Part shown: piece after piece, positions 27,343-37,497 of the stretch
Numbering within the stretch: the first letter of the stretch is position 1
Layout of the letters: every line of letters starts with the position of its first letter
NCBI RefSeq assembly: GCF_011764565.1
Contig: NZ_AP022871.1
Span: 930,001 to 994,000, forward strand
Length of the DNA: 64,000 bases
Source: Phytohabitans suffuscus
GTDB lineage: Bacteria > Actinomycetota > Actinomycetes > Mycobacteriales > Micromonosporaceae
Reading direction: 5' to 3'
Notes under the pieces: generated by a model
The model's database searches: none
What the model saw: only the letters and a program-made list of their open reading frames with translations
Told to the model about the DNA's origin: nothing
Made by a program: the position numbers and the translations under genes

Positions 27343-29219
27343 ATGTCCCGTACCGGTCGGGCCACACCGGACGCCGCGCTGGTCAGCGCGGCCCAGCAGG
27401 GCGGCACGCACGCGCTCGACGCGCTGGTGGCCGCCTCGCTCCCGCTGGTCTACAACATCGTCGGGCGGGCGCTGCGCGGCCACGCGGACGTCGACGACGT
27501 GGTCCAGGAGACGCTGGTACGGGTGGTGCGCCACCTGCCCGACCTGCGCGACCCGGGCGCCTACCGCCCCTGGCTGGTGGCGATCACGATCCGCCAGGTG
27601 CGCGACTGGGAGCTGCACCGCCGCACCGCGCCGGCACGCACGATGGGCGTCGAGGCGATGCAGGAGGTGCCCGACCCCGGACCCGACTTCGCCGACCTGA
27701 CCATCGCCCGGCTCGGCCTGACCGACCAGCGGCGCGAGGTGGCCGAGGCGACCCGCTGGCTGGACGCCGACGACCAGGAGCTGATCGCGCTCTGGTGGCT
27801 GGAGGAGGCGGGCGAGCTGGAGCGCTCCGACCTGGCGGGCGCGCTCGGCCTGTCCCCCAACCACGCCGGCGTGCGCATCCACCGGATGAAGGAGCAGATC
27901 CAGACCGCCCGCACCGTCGTACGCGCGCTCCGCGCACGGCCGGGCTGCGCCGCCCTCCGCTCGGTCGCCGCGTCGTGGAACGGCAAGCCCGACTCGCTCT
28001 GGCGCAAGCGGCTGGCCCGGCACGTGCGCGACTGCGGCGTGTGCGCGCGCACCTCCGGCGACCTCGTGCCGATCGACCGCCTGCTCGCCGGCATCTCGAT
28101 GCTGCCGGTGCCCGCCGCCCTCGCCGGCAAGCTGGCCGGACCAGCCGCGCACACCGCGCTGGCCGCGAAGGCGGGCGCCGCGACCGCCAAGGCCGGCATG
28201 GCGGCGAAGGCCGCGGCCGCCGCCGGTTCGAGCGGCCTCGCCGTGCCGATCACCGCCGCGGCCACGGTGGTCGTGCTGGTCACCGCGACCCTCGTCGGCG
28301 TGAAGCTCAACCGCTCCCCCGACCCCGAGCCGGCCGCCAACCCCTGCCCGTGCTGGTCGCACCCGCCAGTGCGCCTTCCGCGACACCGACTCCGGCACCG
28401 GCGACCCAGCCGCCGGCCTCGCCGTCCCCGACCCCGCAGGCCCGCCCCACCACCAAGGCGCCCGCCGCTCCACCGGCCGCCACGTCGCCCAAGAAGGGCG
28501 TCGCGGTGTGGAACTTCAACGGCGTCAGCCAGGCGCTCGCCAGCTCCAAGGCCAGCTGGTACTACACGTGGAACCCGCGGCACGAGGGCGTCACCACGCC
28601 GAAGGGCGCGCAGTTCGTCCCGATGATCTGGGGCACCAAGGACGTCAACGACTCGGCCCTCGCGGCGGCCAAGGCGGCCGGCCCGTACCTGCTCGCCTTC
28701 AACGAGCCCGACATGCAGGGCCAGGCCGACATGAGCGTGGAGCAGGCGCTCGACCTGTGGCCGCGGCTGCAGGCGACCGGCAGCAAGCTGAGCAGCCCGG
28801 CCGTCGCGTTCGGCGGCGCCGACCCGGGCGGCTGGCTCGACCGCTTCATGTCCGGCGCCCGGTCACGCGGCTACCGGGTCGACTTCGTCGCCCTGCACTG
28901 GTACGGCGGCGACTTCACCACCTCGAACGCGGTCGACCAGCTCCGCCGCTACCTGCAGGCGGTGCACGACCGGTACGGCAAGCCCATCTGGCTGACCGAG
29001 TTCGCGCTCATCGACTTCTCCGGCGGCGGCGTCCGCTTCCCGACCCAGGCCCAGCAGGCCGCGTTCATGACCGCGTCGGCCAAGATGCTCGGCGGCCTGC
29101 CGTTCGTGCAGCGCTACGCCTGGTTCGGCCTGCCCGCGACGGACAAGGACCAGACCGGCCTCTTCAGCAGCGGCACCACCCCCACGGCGGTCGGACGCGC
29201 CTTCATCGCCGCCCGTTGA
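27343..29219 (+). CDS. ECF sigma factor fused via TM helix to glycosidase domain (one frameshift)
   Basis: Residues ~25-95 are sigma region 2 (VDDVVQETLVRVVRHLPDL) and ~138-190 are region 4 (LAGALGLSPNHAGVRIHRMK). A zinc-finger-like HVRDCGVC at 227-234 resembles an anti-sigma zf-HC2 motif. A membrane helix (~300-321) and a Pro/Thr/Ala-rich linker follow. The frame then shifts near 28345 (one C missing in a C run) into an Asl1-like glycosyl hydrolase domain (VAVWNFNGVSQALASSKA; acid/base Glu in LAFNEPDM, nucleophile Glu in PIWLTEFAL) ending at 29219. Corrected length is about 625 aa. The topology suggests a membrane-tethered sigma factor with an outside carbohydrate-acting or -sensing domain. 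Confidence 0.75.
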
Positions 29220-29224
29220 CAGAG

Positions 29225-29281
29225 GGCTACCGCGACGCCCGCGGTGGTCCGGACCGTTGCTCCCGCAGCCTCACCCTCCGC
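29225..29281 (+). repeat. post-stop repeat element, copy 4
   Basis: Begins GGCTACCGCGACGCCCGC five bases after the sigma/glycosidase stop, same orientation as the gene; contains GGTCCGGACC. Confidence 0.75.
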
Positions 29282-29440
29282 GTCTCCAGATCCAACCCCC
29301 AGCCCAAGGCTGCCCCTTCGGGGCGACGTACGCCGTTGGTCTGTCCACAGTGACCTCTGCGCCTCCGCCGGCTAATTCGAGGGTCGAGGTCTGTGCGGCG
29401 GTTCGGGTTGTGGCGGCGTTCGCTGTTGGCTGGCTCTGGG

Positions 29441-29492
29441 CAGATCGTGATACCTGGCTGCCGCTGGGGGGGACAGCTGTGTACCACGATCC
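29441..29492. repeat. 50-bp hairpin repeat, divergent copy
   Basis: Outer arms CAGATCGTGATAC and GTACCACGATCC; the loop side is diverged from other copies. Confidence 0.6.
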
Positions 29493-29869
29493 GCGTCTTG
29501 GGTTGATCCCGAAGCGTCGATCACGGGCAGGGGGCGGTCGTTCGCCTCGACTCAGCGTGATCTGGCGGCAGGGCATGGTTTGGGCAAACGATCACCAGTG
29601 CCAGCGCGACGCGCAATCACCCCGGCCCCGAAAGCTCTCTATGGAGCTTTCGCGGTCAGGGTTGAGCGGATGGCGAGGCGGGCCAGGGTCGCACGTGCGG
29701 CGATGTCGCCGCCGAAATCGCCTGGTTTGTTGTCGTTGGTCATCCGAAACCGATCCCTCGGGCCCTGCCGTGGGGCGACTTCCCGATCTGCCCTCAGAAC
29801 AAACCGAGCGAACTCGACACCACCGTCACCTCGCCCTCGAACGCGCGACCCCCGGCAACGGATCGTGGT

Positions 29870-29909
29870 ACAAAACTGCCCCCATAGGGGCGGATCCATA
29901 CCACGATCC
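29870..29909. repeat. 50-bp hairpin repeat
   Basis: Arms GGATCGTGGTA and TACCACGATCC surround ACTGCCCCCATAGGGGCGG; a strong hairpin, slightly shorter than other copies. Confidence 0.8.
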
Positions 29910-30000
29910 ACCGAAACCGACCCCCAGCCTCCACATCCGGCGGACAAACCAGCCGAAGCACAGAGATCACTGTGGACAGACCCGAACCCTGACCCCGGAA

Positions 30001-30042
30001 GGTATGAAACTGCCCCAGAGGGGTGGATCCATACCACGGTCC
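30001..30042. repeat. 50-bp hairpin repeat, left arm shortened
   Basis: GGTATGAAACTGCCCC, then GGGGTGGATCCATACCACGG; the outer left arm is lost. Confidence 0.65.
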
Positions 30043-30195
30043 ACCGAAACCGATCCCCAGTCTTCACACCGGGCGGGACAAACCGGCAGAAAGCGCGGAG
30101 GCCGCTGTGGACGAACCCGCACCCTGACCACGAAAGCTCTATAGACATACATTTCAACAGGTCATGGGCCCACCTCAACTGGCCAGCAGAGTCCT

Positions 30196-30232
30196 CGGGG
30201 GGGGCAGTTTCATACCACGATCTGTGGCCCGG
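30196..30232. repeat. half copy of the 50-bp hairpin repeat
   Basis: Only the right half is kept (GGCAGTTTCATACCACGATC) after a G run. Confidence 0.6.
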
Positions 30233-30513
30233 AGCCGCGCGTTCGAGAGCGAGGTGGCGGCGGTGCCGAATTCGCCTGGTTTGTTCTGAGGACAGACCCC
30301 TGGAAGCGCAACGCCCGAAGGATCGGTTCCGGCCGATCGTGGACGCGAGCCGCCCCCACAGGAGCAACCGCCACACGCAGACCCGGCGGGGAGTGGTTGT
30401 CTACGATCACCCCTGCGCGGCTTCACAACCCCGCCCCGCGCGGGTTAGAGGTCGGCCACGCGCAACAGGTCGCGCTCCGCTCGATGACCCGGCACGCCGC
30501 CTGGACGCGCTGA

Positions 30514-30741
30514 TCAGCCGGGCTCCTCGTCGGGGTACTGGAACACGTCGTCGAGCGGGACCTCGAAGACCCGGGCGATCCGGAAGGCCATCTCCAGCGA
30601 AGGCGAGTAGCGCCCCTGCTCGATCGCGATGACGGTCTGGCGGGTCACGCCGATGCGGTCGGCCAGCTCGGCCTGGGTCATCTCGCCCCGGTGGAAGCGC
30701 AGCTGGCGGATCGCGTTGGTGACGCGGGTGGGCTTGACCAT
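30514..30741 (-). CDS. XRE-family HTH regulator, 75 aa
   Basis: A compact DNA-binding protein consisting almost only of an XRE helix-turn-helix (residues ~20-60; MTQAELADRIGVTRQTVIAI, then EQGRYSPSLEMAFRIARVF), of the YozG/immunity-repressor-like kind. The start ATG comes one base after the stop of the upstream membrane-protein gene (TGAGATG), so translation is coupled. Such short XRE genes commonly pair with a small membrane protein and autoregulate. The palindrome in the operon promoter is the likely binding site. Confidence 0.88.
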   Translation of the reverse strand: MVKPTRVTNAIRQLRFHRGEMTQAELADRIGVTRQTVIAIEQGRYSPSLEMAFRIARVFEVPLDDVFQYPDEEPG

Positions 30742-30742
30742 C

Positions 30743-31165
30743 TCAGAAACCCCGCCGGTATGCGACGATCTTGGCCACCGCGGAGGCAAACGCGGCCAGG
30801 CAGAACGAGAGGTAGAGCGCGTTGGCGATCCAGAAGTAGTCGGCCTCGGTCATGGCCAGCACCAGCGGCACCAGCGCGCCGAGGCTCATCACGTGGAAGC
30901 CGACGAACTCGCCGACCCGGTGGATCTGGTGGTCGCGCTCGTCCTTCTTGTCCACGTCCTCGCGGCGGGAGAACATGCCGGCCACGATGTTCGCCAGGAT
31001 GTTGAGCACCATGGCGGCGACGATCGCGGCGATCAGGGGCCGCACATACGCCACGTCGGCGGCGCTGGTCTCGGCCAGGCGCCGCAGCACCACGGCCGCG
31101 TAGACCGCCGGCACGACCACCGCGAGCGCCGCGTAGATCCAGGACCGCTTCTCCTCGAAGGACAT
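30743..31165 (-). CDS. four-helix membrane protein paired with XRE regulator, 140 aa
   Basis: Four membrane helices can be seen (about residues 10-28, 42-65, 86-105 and 112-135) with a charged loop, RREDVDKKDERDHQIHR, in the middle; this resembles the DUF2178 type often encoded beside an XRE regulator. I chose the ATG at 31165 because it coincides with the predicted transcription start (leaderless). Function is unknown. The conserved pairing suggests a membrane stress or signalling role controlled by the XRE protein. Confidence 0.75.
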   Translation of the reverse strand: MSFEEKRSWIYAALAVVVPAVYAAVVLRRLAETSAADVAYVRPLIAAIVAAMVLNILANIVAGMFSRREDVDKKDERDHQIHRVGEFVGFHVMSLGALVPLVLAMTEADYFWIANALYLSFCLAAFASAVAKIVAYRRGF

Positions 31166-31171
31166 GCTCCG

Positions 31172-31207
31172 AAGGTAAAGTGGACCAGACATGATGTCAA
31201 GTATCTT
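31172..31207 (-). promoter_or_regulatory. promoter and XRE operator, leaderless type
   Basis: On the minus strand TTGACA (31200-31195) and TACCTT (31177-31172) are separated by exactly 17 bp, and seven bases after the -10 comes the A of the ATG at 31165, so transcription would start at the initiation codon. A palindrome, GATGTCAA and TTGACGTC with a 6-bp centre, overlaps the -35 and is a candidate operator for the XRE protein. Confidence 0.7.
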
Positions 31208-31212
31208 TGACG

Positions 31213-32421
31213 TCACCAGCTGTGCAGGGTGCCGTCCTCCAGGCGGTTCACGGGCAGGGCCGCCGGCTTGTACGGGTAACGCGCCGCCAGCTCCTCGTCG
31301 ATGTCGACGCCGAGCCCCGGCTCCTCCGACGGGTGCAGGTAGCCGGCCTCGAACCGGTACGTGTGCGGGAAGACCTCGTCGGTCGCGTCCTCGTGCGGCA
31401 TGTACTCCTGGAGCCCGAAGTTGGGGATGCTGATGTCGAGGTGCAGCGCCGCCGCGAGGCAGACCGGCGACAGGTCGGTGGCGCCGTGCGAGCCGCTGCG
31501 CACGTGGTAAAGCGCGGCGAAGTCGAAGATCCGCCGCAGGTGGCTGATGCCGCCCGCGTGCACCACCGTCGCCCGCACGTAGTCGATCAGCTGCTCGCTC
31601 ACCAGCCGCTGGCAGTCCCAGACGCTGTTGAAGACCTCGCCCACCGCGATCGGTGTGGTGGTGTGCCGGCGGATCAGCCGGAACCCCTCCTGGAGCTCGG
31701 CCGGCACCGGGTCCTCCATCCAGGTCAGCGCGTACGGCTCCAGGCTCTTGCCCAGCCGCGCCGCCTCGATCGGGGTGAGCCGGTGGTGCACGTCGTGCAG
31801 GAGCCTGAGGTGCGGCCCGAACTCCTCACGCACCCGCGCGAACACCCCCGGCACGTGGTCGAGGTAGCGCTCGGTGGACCAGACCGCCTCGGTGGGCACG
31901 GCCGCGCCGGCCGGCTCGTAGACACCCGGGCCGGTGTGCACGCCGTACACATCGGACAGTCCGGGGACGCCCGTCTGCACCCGCACGGCCTTGTACCCCT
32001 GCCGCGTGAACTCCGCCACCCGCGCCAGCACACCGTCCACTGTGTCCGCGCTCGCGTGCCCGTACACGGTGACGCCCTCGCGCGACCGCCCACCCAGCAG
32101 CTGGTAGACGGGAAGGCCGGCCACCTTGCCCTTGATGTCCCAGAGCGCGGTGTCGACCGCGGCGATGGCGCTCATCGTGACCGGCCCGCGCCGCCAGTAG
32201 GCGCCCTTGTAGAGGTACTGCCAGGTGTCCTCGATACGCGCCGGGTCACGGCCGACGAGCAGCGGCACCACGTGCTCGCTCAGGTAGCTCGCGACGGCCA
32301 GCTCGCGCCCGTTGAGCGTGCCGTCGCCGATGCCGGTCACGCCCTCGTCGGTGGTCAGCTTCAACGTGACGAAGTTGCGGCCGGGGCAGCTCACGATGAC
32401 CCGGGCCTCCACGATCCTCAC
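31213..32421 (-). CDS. D-mannonate dehydratase-like enolase-superfamily protein, 402 aa
   Basis: A ManD/RspA-type acid sugar dehydratase. The N-terminal capping domain begins [16 protein letters not shown]. The barrel carries the magnesium ligands in LLHDVHH (Asp), WMEDPVP (Glu) and AVGEVF (Glu), with an additional His in [11 protein letters not shown]. The GTG start overlaps the allantoicase stop (GTGA), placing it last in the ureide operon, an unusual location. Members of this family with low or no activity toward mannonate are known, so a ureide-related or hexuronate substrate both remain possible. Confidence 0.82.
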   Translation of the reverse strand: MRIVEARVIVSCPGRNFVTLKLTTDEGVTGIGDGTLNGRELAVASYLSEHVVPLLVGRDPARIEDTWQYLYKGAYWRRGPVTMSAIAAVDTALWDIKGKVAGLPVYQLLGGRSREGVTVYGHASADTVDGVLARVAEFTRQGYKAVRVQTGVPGLSDVYGVHTGPGVYEPAGAAVPTEAVWSTERYLDHVPGVFARVREEFGPHLRLLHDVHHRLTPIEAARLGKSLEPYALTWMEDPVPAELQEGFRLIRRHTTTPIAVGEVFNSVWDCQRLVSEQLIDYVRATVVHAGGISHLRRIFDFAALYHVRSGSHGATDLSPVCLAAALHLDISIPNFGLQEYMPHEDATDEVFPHTYRFEAGYLHPSEEPGLGVDIDEELAARYPYKPAALPVNRLEDGTLHSW

Positions 32422-33455
32422 TCGACGTCCTCCGTCAGGTCCGGCTTCGGGAAGTGCTCTGCCAGCGGGCGGCGAGCGCGGCGCGGCCGTCTCCGGTCGG
32501 CTCGCCGTACAGCCGCAGGCGGGCCATGCCGCCGTCCGGGAAGACGTCCAGGCGGACGTGGGTGGCGGGCGCGGCGGCGGGCGGGATCGGGAAGCGGTGG
32601 CGGGTGTCGGGCTGGAGGCGGGTGCGGGGCAGGATGTCGAACCAGGCCGCCGGGTCGTCCAGGTCCGCGGTGCGGGCGTCGGCGCCGCGCAGGCTCGCGG
32701 CGCCGGGCGCGTTGCCCTTGAAGTGGCTGGTGTCCAGCTCGGCGATGTGCACGACGCCCGGCGCGGCCAGCTTGACCAGCACCCAGTCGTTGCCGTCGTC
32801 GCGGCGGCGGGCGGTCTCCCAGCCCTCCCCCATCACGCGCGCCAGGCCCGGTGCGATCAGGCGGTGCGGCGGGCCGTAGAACATGTCGCTGCACCCGGTC
32901 ACCTGGCCGCCGTGCTCCATGGCCGCGAGGTCGAAGACCGCGGGCAGCAGGGTGGGGTCGGGCACCACCTCGCCGTGCACGCGCAGCCGCGCGACCCCGC
33001 CGTCCGGGAAGATGGTGAGGCGTACGTGGGTGCAGCGGTGCGCCCCGGTCACCTCGAACTCGTTGCGGGTGTCGCCGGCGAGCGCGGACCTCGGCACCAG
33101 CGGCGCCCACGGCGCGGCGGCCAGCTCGGCCGGGCTGGGATAGCCGCCGACCGCCACCCCTCGACGGACGCGTAAGGCGGGTAGTTGCCGGTGAAGAACG
33201 CCGTGTCCACCACGATCCCGCGCACGATGCCCGGCGCGCCCAGCCGCACGATCGCCTGGTCGGACCCGGGCTCGCGGCGGCGGCGGGTCTCCCAGCCGTC
33301 GTAGACCTGGCCCTTGGGCCGAACGTCCGCGCCTCGAAGCTCGGCGCCGCGTCGGTGACCAGGTTGTCGCCGGCGGCGAACAGCTCGTCGGAGACGTACG
33401 GGACGCCGCCGCCCAGCGACCGGGACGCCAGGTCGGGCAGCAGCCGCCAGCTCAC
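32418..33455 (-). CDS. alc: allantoicase (three frameshifts)
   Basis: Hydrolyses allantoate to ureidoglycolate and urea. Two homologous beta-sandwich halves are recognisable, each with a PDGGxARLR segment ([14 protein letters not shown] and [14 protein letters not shown]), plus [14 protein letters not shown] and [11 protein letters not shown]. The frame breaks three times (near 33315, 33165 and 32465). Adding one base in a C or G run each time gives a continuous ~346-aa protein from GTG 33455 ([16 protein letters not shown]) to a stop at 32418. Start and stop overlap the neighbours as GTGA. I think the gene is intact and the sequence imperfect; true decay is the alternative. Confidence 0.75.
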   Translation of the reverse strand: MSWRLLPDLASRSLGGGVPYVSDELFAAGDNLVTDAAPSFEARTFGPRARSTTAGRPAAAASPGPTRRSCGWARRASCAGSWWTRRSSPATTRLTRPSRGGGRRLSQPGRAGRRAVGAAGAEVRARRRHPQRVRGDRGAPLHPRTPHHLPGRRGRAAARARRGGARPHPAARGLRPRGHGARRPGDRVQRHVLRPAAPPDRTGPGARDGGGLGDRPPPRRRQRLGAGQAGRAGRRAHRRAGHQPLQGQRARRREPARRRRPHRGPGRPGGLVRHPAPHPPPARHPPPLPDPARRRARHPRPPGRLPGRRHGPPAAVRRADRRRPRRARRPLAEHFPKPDLTEDVE

Positions 33456-34754
33456 GCTTCGCCCCGGGACAGCAGCCGGCCGCGCGGGGTCACGCCGTCC
33501 GCGACGAGGCCGCGCAACCACGTGGTGAGGACCTTTCCGAGCAAGGCCCTTCCGTGGTACGGGGTGACGGCGTGCCGGTGCCGCAGGCGTCCCGCGTCGA
33601 CCACGAACGCGGCGTCCGGGTCGAAGGCGACCAGGTCGGCGTCGTACCCCACGGCGATACGGCCCTTGCGGGTCAGGCCGACGATCTCGGCCGGGCGGGT
33701 GGCCATCCAGCGCACCACGTCGCCGAGGCCGAAACCGCGCACGGCGGCCTGGGTCCAGACCACGGGCAGGCCGAGCTGGAGCGAGGCGATGCCACCCCAG
33801 GCGGCCGCGAAGTCGCCGGTGTCGGCGCGCTTCAGCTCGGGCGTGCAGGGCGAGTGGTCGGATACGACGCAGTCGATGGCGCCGCTGGCGAGCCCTTCCC
33901 ACAGCGCGTCGCGGTTGCCGGCCCCGCGGATCGGCGGGCAGCACTTGAACTCGGTCGCCCCGTCCGGCACCTCCTCGGCGGTCAGCGTGAGGTAGTGGGG
34001 CAGGTCTCGACCGTGACGTTCGGGGTGCCGGCGATGGCGGGCAGCGCCGCCGCCGCGGACAGGTGCAGCACGTGCAGCCGGCGCCCGGTCTCGCGGGCCG
34101 CCGCCACGACGGTGCCCACCGCCCCGGTCTCCGCGCTGGGCGGGCGGGACGCGACGAAGTCTGCGTAGTGCGGCGAGGCGGCGGCCGGGGCGATGGCGGC
34201 CGGGTCCTCGGCGTGGACGACGAACAGCGCGTCCACAGCGGACAGTGCCGCGCCGAGCTGCGCCGGCGAGAGCGGCGGGAACTCCGGCACGCCCGAGTCG
34301 ACCAGGAACGCCTTGAAGCCGAAGACCCCGGCCTCGTACAGCGCGGCCAGCTCGCCGGCGTTGCCCGGGATCGCGCCGCCCCAGAAGCCGGTGTCCACAT
34401 GGCACTGTCCGGCCGCCGCGGCCCGCTTGACCTCCAGCGCGCCGGCGTCGACCGTGGGCGGCAGCGAGTTGAGCGGCATGTCCACGATGGTCGTCACGCC
34501 GCCCGCCGCGGCCGCGCGGGTGGCGGTGGCGAAGCCCTCCCACTCGGTGCGGCCCGGCTCGTTGACGTGCACGTGGGTGTCGACGAGACCGGGCAGCAGC
34601 GCCGTGTCGCCGAGGTCGACGATCTCGGCCGCGTCGCCGGCGTGGTACGGCTCGATCGCCGCGATCCGGCCGCCCGACACGCAGACCGCGGCCGGCCGCT
34701 CCCCTCCGGCAGCACCGCCCGCCGCGACCGCACGACAAGGTCAAAGCTCAACAT
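33452..34754 (-). CDS. allB: allantoinase (two frameshifts)
   Basis: A cyclic amidohydrolase that opens allantoin to allantoate. The metal motif HVHVNEPG, the carboxylated-lysine region FGFKAFL, HAEDP and the catalytic Asp in VSDHSPC are present. Breaks near 34693 and 34003 are each repaired by one base in a G/C run, giving about 434 residues from ATG 34754 (GGAGG three bases upstream; [15 protein letters not shown]) to the stop at 33452. It overlaps the end of the DUF6986 gene upstream and the start of allantoicase downstream, so the four ureide genes form one operon. Confidence 0.8.
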
Positions 34755-35898
34755 CCGCCTCCGAAGGGTCGAGCGCACCACAGTGGACACCTCGGGCCAG
34801 GAAGCCCTCGAGCGCCCGCGCGGTCGCCGGCTCGTCGAGGATGCCGCCGGAACGGCGCTCCCGGTAGGCGGCGAGGCGGGCGCGGGCGGCCGGTGCGCCG
34901 TCGCGGAAGAACGCGTACGTGGCCGCGAAGCGGGTGGGCAGCTGCGCCGGGTGCAGGTCCCAGCCCTGGTAGAAGCCGCGCTCCAGCGAGCGGCGCACCA
35001 GCCGGGAGTGCAGTGCCCAGGCCGCCCGCACGGCGTCGGTGTCGCCGACCGGGAGCACGTTGGTGGATCCGTCGGAAAGGCGTACACCGGTGCCGGCGAC
35101 CGCCACCTGCATGACCGCCTTGGCGTGGTCGGCCGCCGGGTGCTCCAGGCTCTGCTGCGCGGCGGCGATGCCGAGGCTGGCGCTGTAGTCGTACGTGCCG
35201 TAGTGCAGGCCGGTCAGCCGCCCGGCCGCCGCCCCGACGAGCTGGGCCACCGTCGCCCGCCCGTCCGCGCCCAGCACCGCCGGCGGCGTCTCCACCTGCG
35301 CCTCGAAGCGGAGCGCGCCGGCCGGCAGCCCGTACGCCTCCTCCAGACGTCCACACAGGACCGCCATGGCGGCCACCTGCTCCGGCGCGCTCACCTTCGG
35401 CAGCGTGACGACGAAGCCGGGCGGCAGGCCGCCGTACCAGAAGAGGAAGACGGCGAGCGTGCGGACCGCGCGCTTTCGCGTGGCCGCCTCCAGGCTCTTG
35501 ACCCGCAGCCCCACGAACGGCGGCGGCGGACCGTCGCGCAGCGCCGCGGCGGCGGCGACCGCGTCGGCGTCCTCGGTGGGGTCGTCGCGGATCCCGTAGC
35601 CGTCCTCGAAGTCGATCCGCAGGTCTTCGATCGGCTCCCGCTCCAGCTTGGACAGCACCCGCTCGCGCAACTCCTCCCCGAACGGCGGCGGCGGGTGCGC
35701 CTTCAACGCCTCCCGGGCCGCCGTACCCCACTCGTCGAGCAGGCCGGGGTGCATCCTGTCGGCGGGCACGTACACGGTGTGCACCGGCTGCCGCCCGCCC
35801 GTGTCCCCGGGGTAGCGGGCCGCCAGCGCCGCGTCGGTCCCGCCGAGCAGGCCGTCCAGCTCGGCGAAGACGGAGTCCAGGAAGGAGTCGGGGTGCAC
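34741..35898 (-). CDS. DUF6986 family protein (aldolase-like), 385 aa
   Basis: A TIM-barrel-type protein resembling the HpcH/HpaI and malate-synthase-like families, with [20 protein letters not shown] sequence ([17 protein letters not shown]), [11 protein letters not shown] and [14 protein letters not shown]. It is regularly found beside allantoin genes in actinobacteria, but its reaction is not established as far as I know; ureidoglycolate or glyoxylate handling is plausible. I prefer the GTG at 35898 ([15 protein letters not shown]); a TTG at 35946 is an alternative. It is the first gene of the ureide operon. Confidence 0.75.
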   Translation of the reverse strand: MHPDSFLDSVFAELDGLLGGTDAALAARYPGDTGGRQPVHTVYVPADRMHPGLLDEWGTAAREALKAHPPPPFGEELRERVLSKLEREPIEDLRIDFEDGYGIRDDPTEDADAVAAAAALRDGPPPPFVGLRVKSLEAATRKRAVRTLAVFLFWYGGLPPGFVVTLPKVSAPEQVAAMAVLCGRLEEAYGLPAGALRFEAQVETPPAVLGADGRATVAQLVGAAAGRLTGLHYGTYDYSASLGIAAAQQSLEHPAADHAKAVMQVAVAGTGVRLSDGSTNVLPVGDTDAVRAAWALHSRLVRRSLERGFYQGWDLHPAQLPTRFAATYAFFRDGAPAARARLAAYRERRSGGILDEPATARALEGFLARGVHCGALDPSEADVEL

Positions 35899-35958
35899 TA
35901 CCCGACCAGCTCGCAGGCCGGCGTCGGTCGAGAAACGGTCACCCAAGAACGTTAACGC

Positions 35959-37497
35959 CTAGCGGAGCGGTTTTGACGGCCTCCGCTTGGGTTCCTTGGT
36001 CTTGCCGCGCTTGCCGCCCGGCGTGACGCCGGTGAGCCGGAGCGCGAGCCCGGGGCACATGTCGACGGCCCGCCGGGCGTCCGACTCCAGCCACGCCGGG
36101 ACGGGGGTGTCGGCGATCGCCGGGTACCCGTTGCCGTCCAGCCGGATCAGCTCGGGCACCAGGTGGGCGCAGAGCCCGTGCCCGTCGCACCGGGTCCAGT
36201 CCACGACGAGCTTGCCGACGCCGCCGGTGGTGCCCTCGGTCTCCGGCGAGCTGGACAGCGGGAGCACACCCTTGACCGGGCGGCCGCAGCCCTCGCTGTA
36301 CGCGTGCACGGCGATGTCCTCGGCGAAGACCTCGAGCGCGGAGAGCGCGAAGCGCGAGGTGCCGTCGGGGTGGCTGCACGCGCCGCGCCCCTTGACCACG
36401 CCGGCCGCCGCGCGCACGGCCGCCTGGCCGCCGCCGCCCTGGACCAGCTTGGAGACGGTACGCGCGAGGTCGGGCAGGCCGAGCCGGCAGGGGCCGCACT
36501 GGCCGGCGGACTCGGCGGCCATGTAGTGCATGACCCGCTCCACCTCGCCGAGCGGGCAGGTGTCCTCGGGCAGCGGGACCATGATGCCCGCGCCGAGTGT
36601 GCCGCCGACCTCGGTGAGGCTCTCCCGGGAGATCTCCGCCCGCGAGGCGGCCTCCGCGGTGATCCACTTTCCGTGGTACCCGCCGAGGAGCAGCCCCTGC
36701 CCGGGGCCGGTCCCGCACATGCGCAGGACCTCCTTCAGCGGTACACCGGTCGGCGCCTCCACCACGCTCGGCTTGCCGTTGGCGGTGATGGTGAGCAGGA
36801 CGGTGCCCGGCTCCTTGGCGGTGCCGACCGCGGCGTACTCGTACGGCCCGGTGCTCGCCGCGTACGCGAGCTGGGCGTACGTCTCGGCGTTGGAGAGCAG
36901 CGTGGGCAGCCCGTCGACGCCGGAGTCGCTGGACCGGATCTTGCGGCCGGGCGGGATGTGCGCCTCGCCGTTGATGCCGCGGACCAGCGCGCCGCCCTCG
37001 CCGGAGATGAACCGGTGCGGCACCCCGACGATCCGGGTCGGCGCCGGCATCCGCCGCTCGGCCAGCGCCCGCCGCAGCGACTCGTGGCCGACGTGGTCCT
37101 TCTCCACGCCGATCACGATCTCCTCGGCCTCCAGCGCCCACGCGGCGAGCGAGGCGCCGTCGAGGATGAGGTGCGGGGCGCGGGCGAGCAGCACCTTGTC
37201 CTTCCACGCGGCCGGCTCGCCCTCGGTGGCGTTGACGACCACGACGATCGGCTTCTCCTGCCGCATCGCCGAGTCGATGACCGCGCGGACCTTGCGGGCG
37301 AACGGGAACGCCGCCCCACCCCGCCCGGTGAGCTTGATCTGTTCGGCGAGGGAGATGAGCTCCGCGCTCGACATCGGGCGCAGGTCACCGTGGACCTGCT
37401 GGTGGTCCCAGAGATCCAGGCGCCCGAACTGTTCAAAGCCCGCGGTCAACCGGGCCGGGCCGGCGCGACCGACGGCCGGAACCATCCCTCCGCTCAC
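35959..37497 (-). CDS. NuoF-like iron-sulfur flavoprotein with ferredoxin tail, 512 aa
   Basis: Resembles the NADH-binding subunit of complex I. It has an FMN/NADH-binding region (GRGGAAFPFARKV; NATEGEPAAWKDK; ISGEGGALVRGI), an SLBB region, a 4Fe-4S motif, CGPCRLGLPDLART with a distal Cys in GACSHPDG, and then a short ferredoxin domain with CDGHGLCAHLVPE and DMCPG. The start GTG overlaps the stop of the ferric-reductase-like gene (GTGA). No other Nuo subunits are present, so it probably feeds electrons from NADH to the membrane partner encoded before it. Confidence 0.82.
   Translation of the reverse strand: MSGGMVPAVGRAGPARLTAGFEQFGRLDLWDHQQVHGDLRPMSSAELISLAEQIKLTGRGGAAFPFARKVRAVIDSAMRQEKPIVVVVNATEGEPAAWKDKVLLARAPHLILDGASLAAWALEAEEIVIGVEKDHVGHESLRRALAERRMPAPTRIVGVPHRFISGEGGALVRGINGEAHIPPGRKIRSSDSGVDGLPTLLSNAETYAQLAYAASTGPYEYAAVGTAKEPGTVLLTITANGKPSVVEAPTGVPLKEVLRMCGTGPGQGLLLGGYHGKWITAEAASRAEISRESLTEVGGTLGAGIMVPLPEDTCPLGEVERVMHYMAAESAGQCGPCRLGLPDLARTVSKLVQGGGGQAAVRAAAGVVKGRGACSHPDGTSRFALSALEVFAEDIAVHAYSEGCGRPVKGVLPLSSSPETEGTTGGVGKLVVDWTRCDGHGLCAHLVPELIRLDGNGYPAIADTPVPAWLESDARRAVDMCPGLALRLTGVTPGGKRGKTKEPKRRPSKPLR

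Larger units (their letters stand above)
29220..30513. other. 1.3-kb gene-free repeat cluster
   Basis: There is no real gene. It holds post-stop element copy 4 (29225-29281), four full or partial 50-bp hairpins (29441, 29870, 30001, 30196), and recurring modules reading CCGAAACCGATCC, CGGACAAACC and CTGTGGACAGACC. The modules at about 29900-30000 and 30030-30125 look like direct repeats of one another. The stretch is less GC-rich than coding DNA nearby. Confidence 0.7.

Noticed and set aside
27343..29219. two separate genes (sigma factor and glycosidase)
   Set aside because: The glycosidase part has no start codon with ribosome site or signal peptide of its own; the linker and membrane helix connect smoothly once one C is added.
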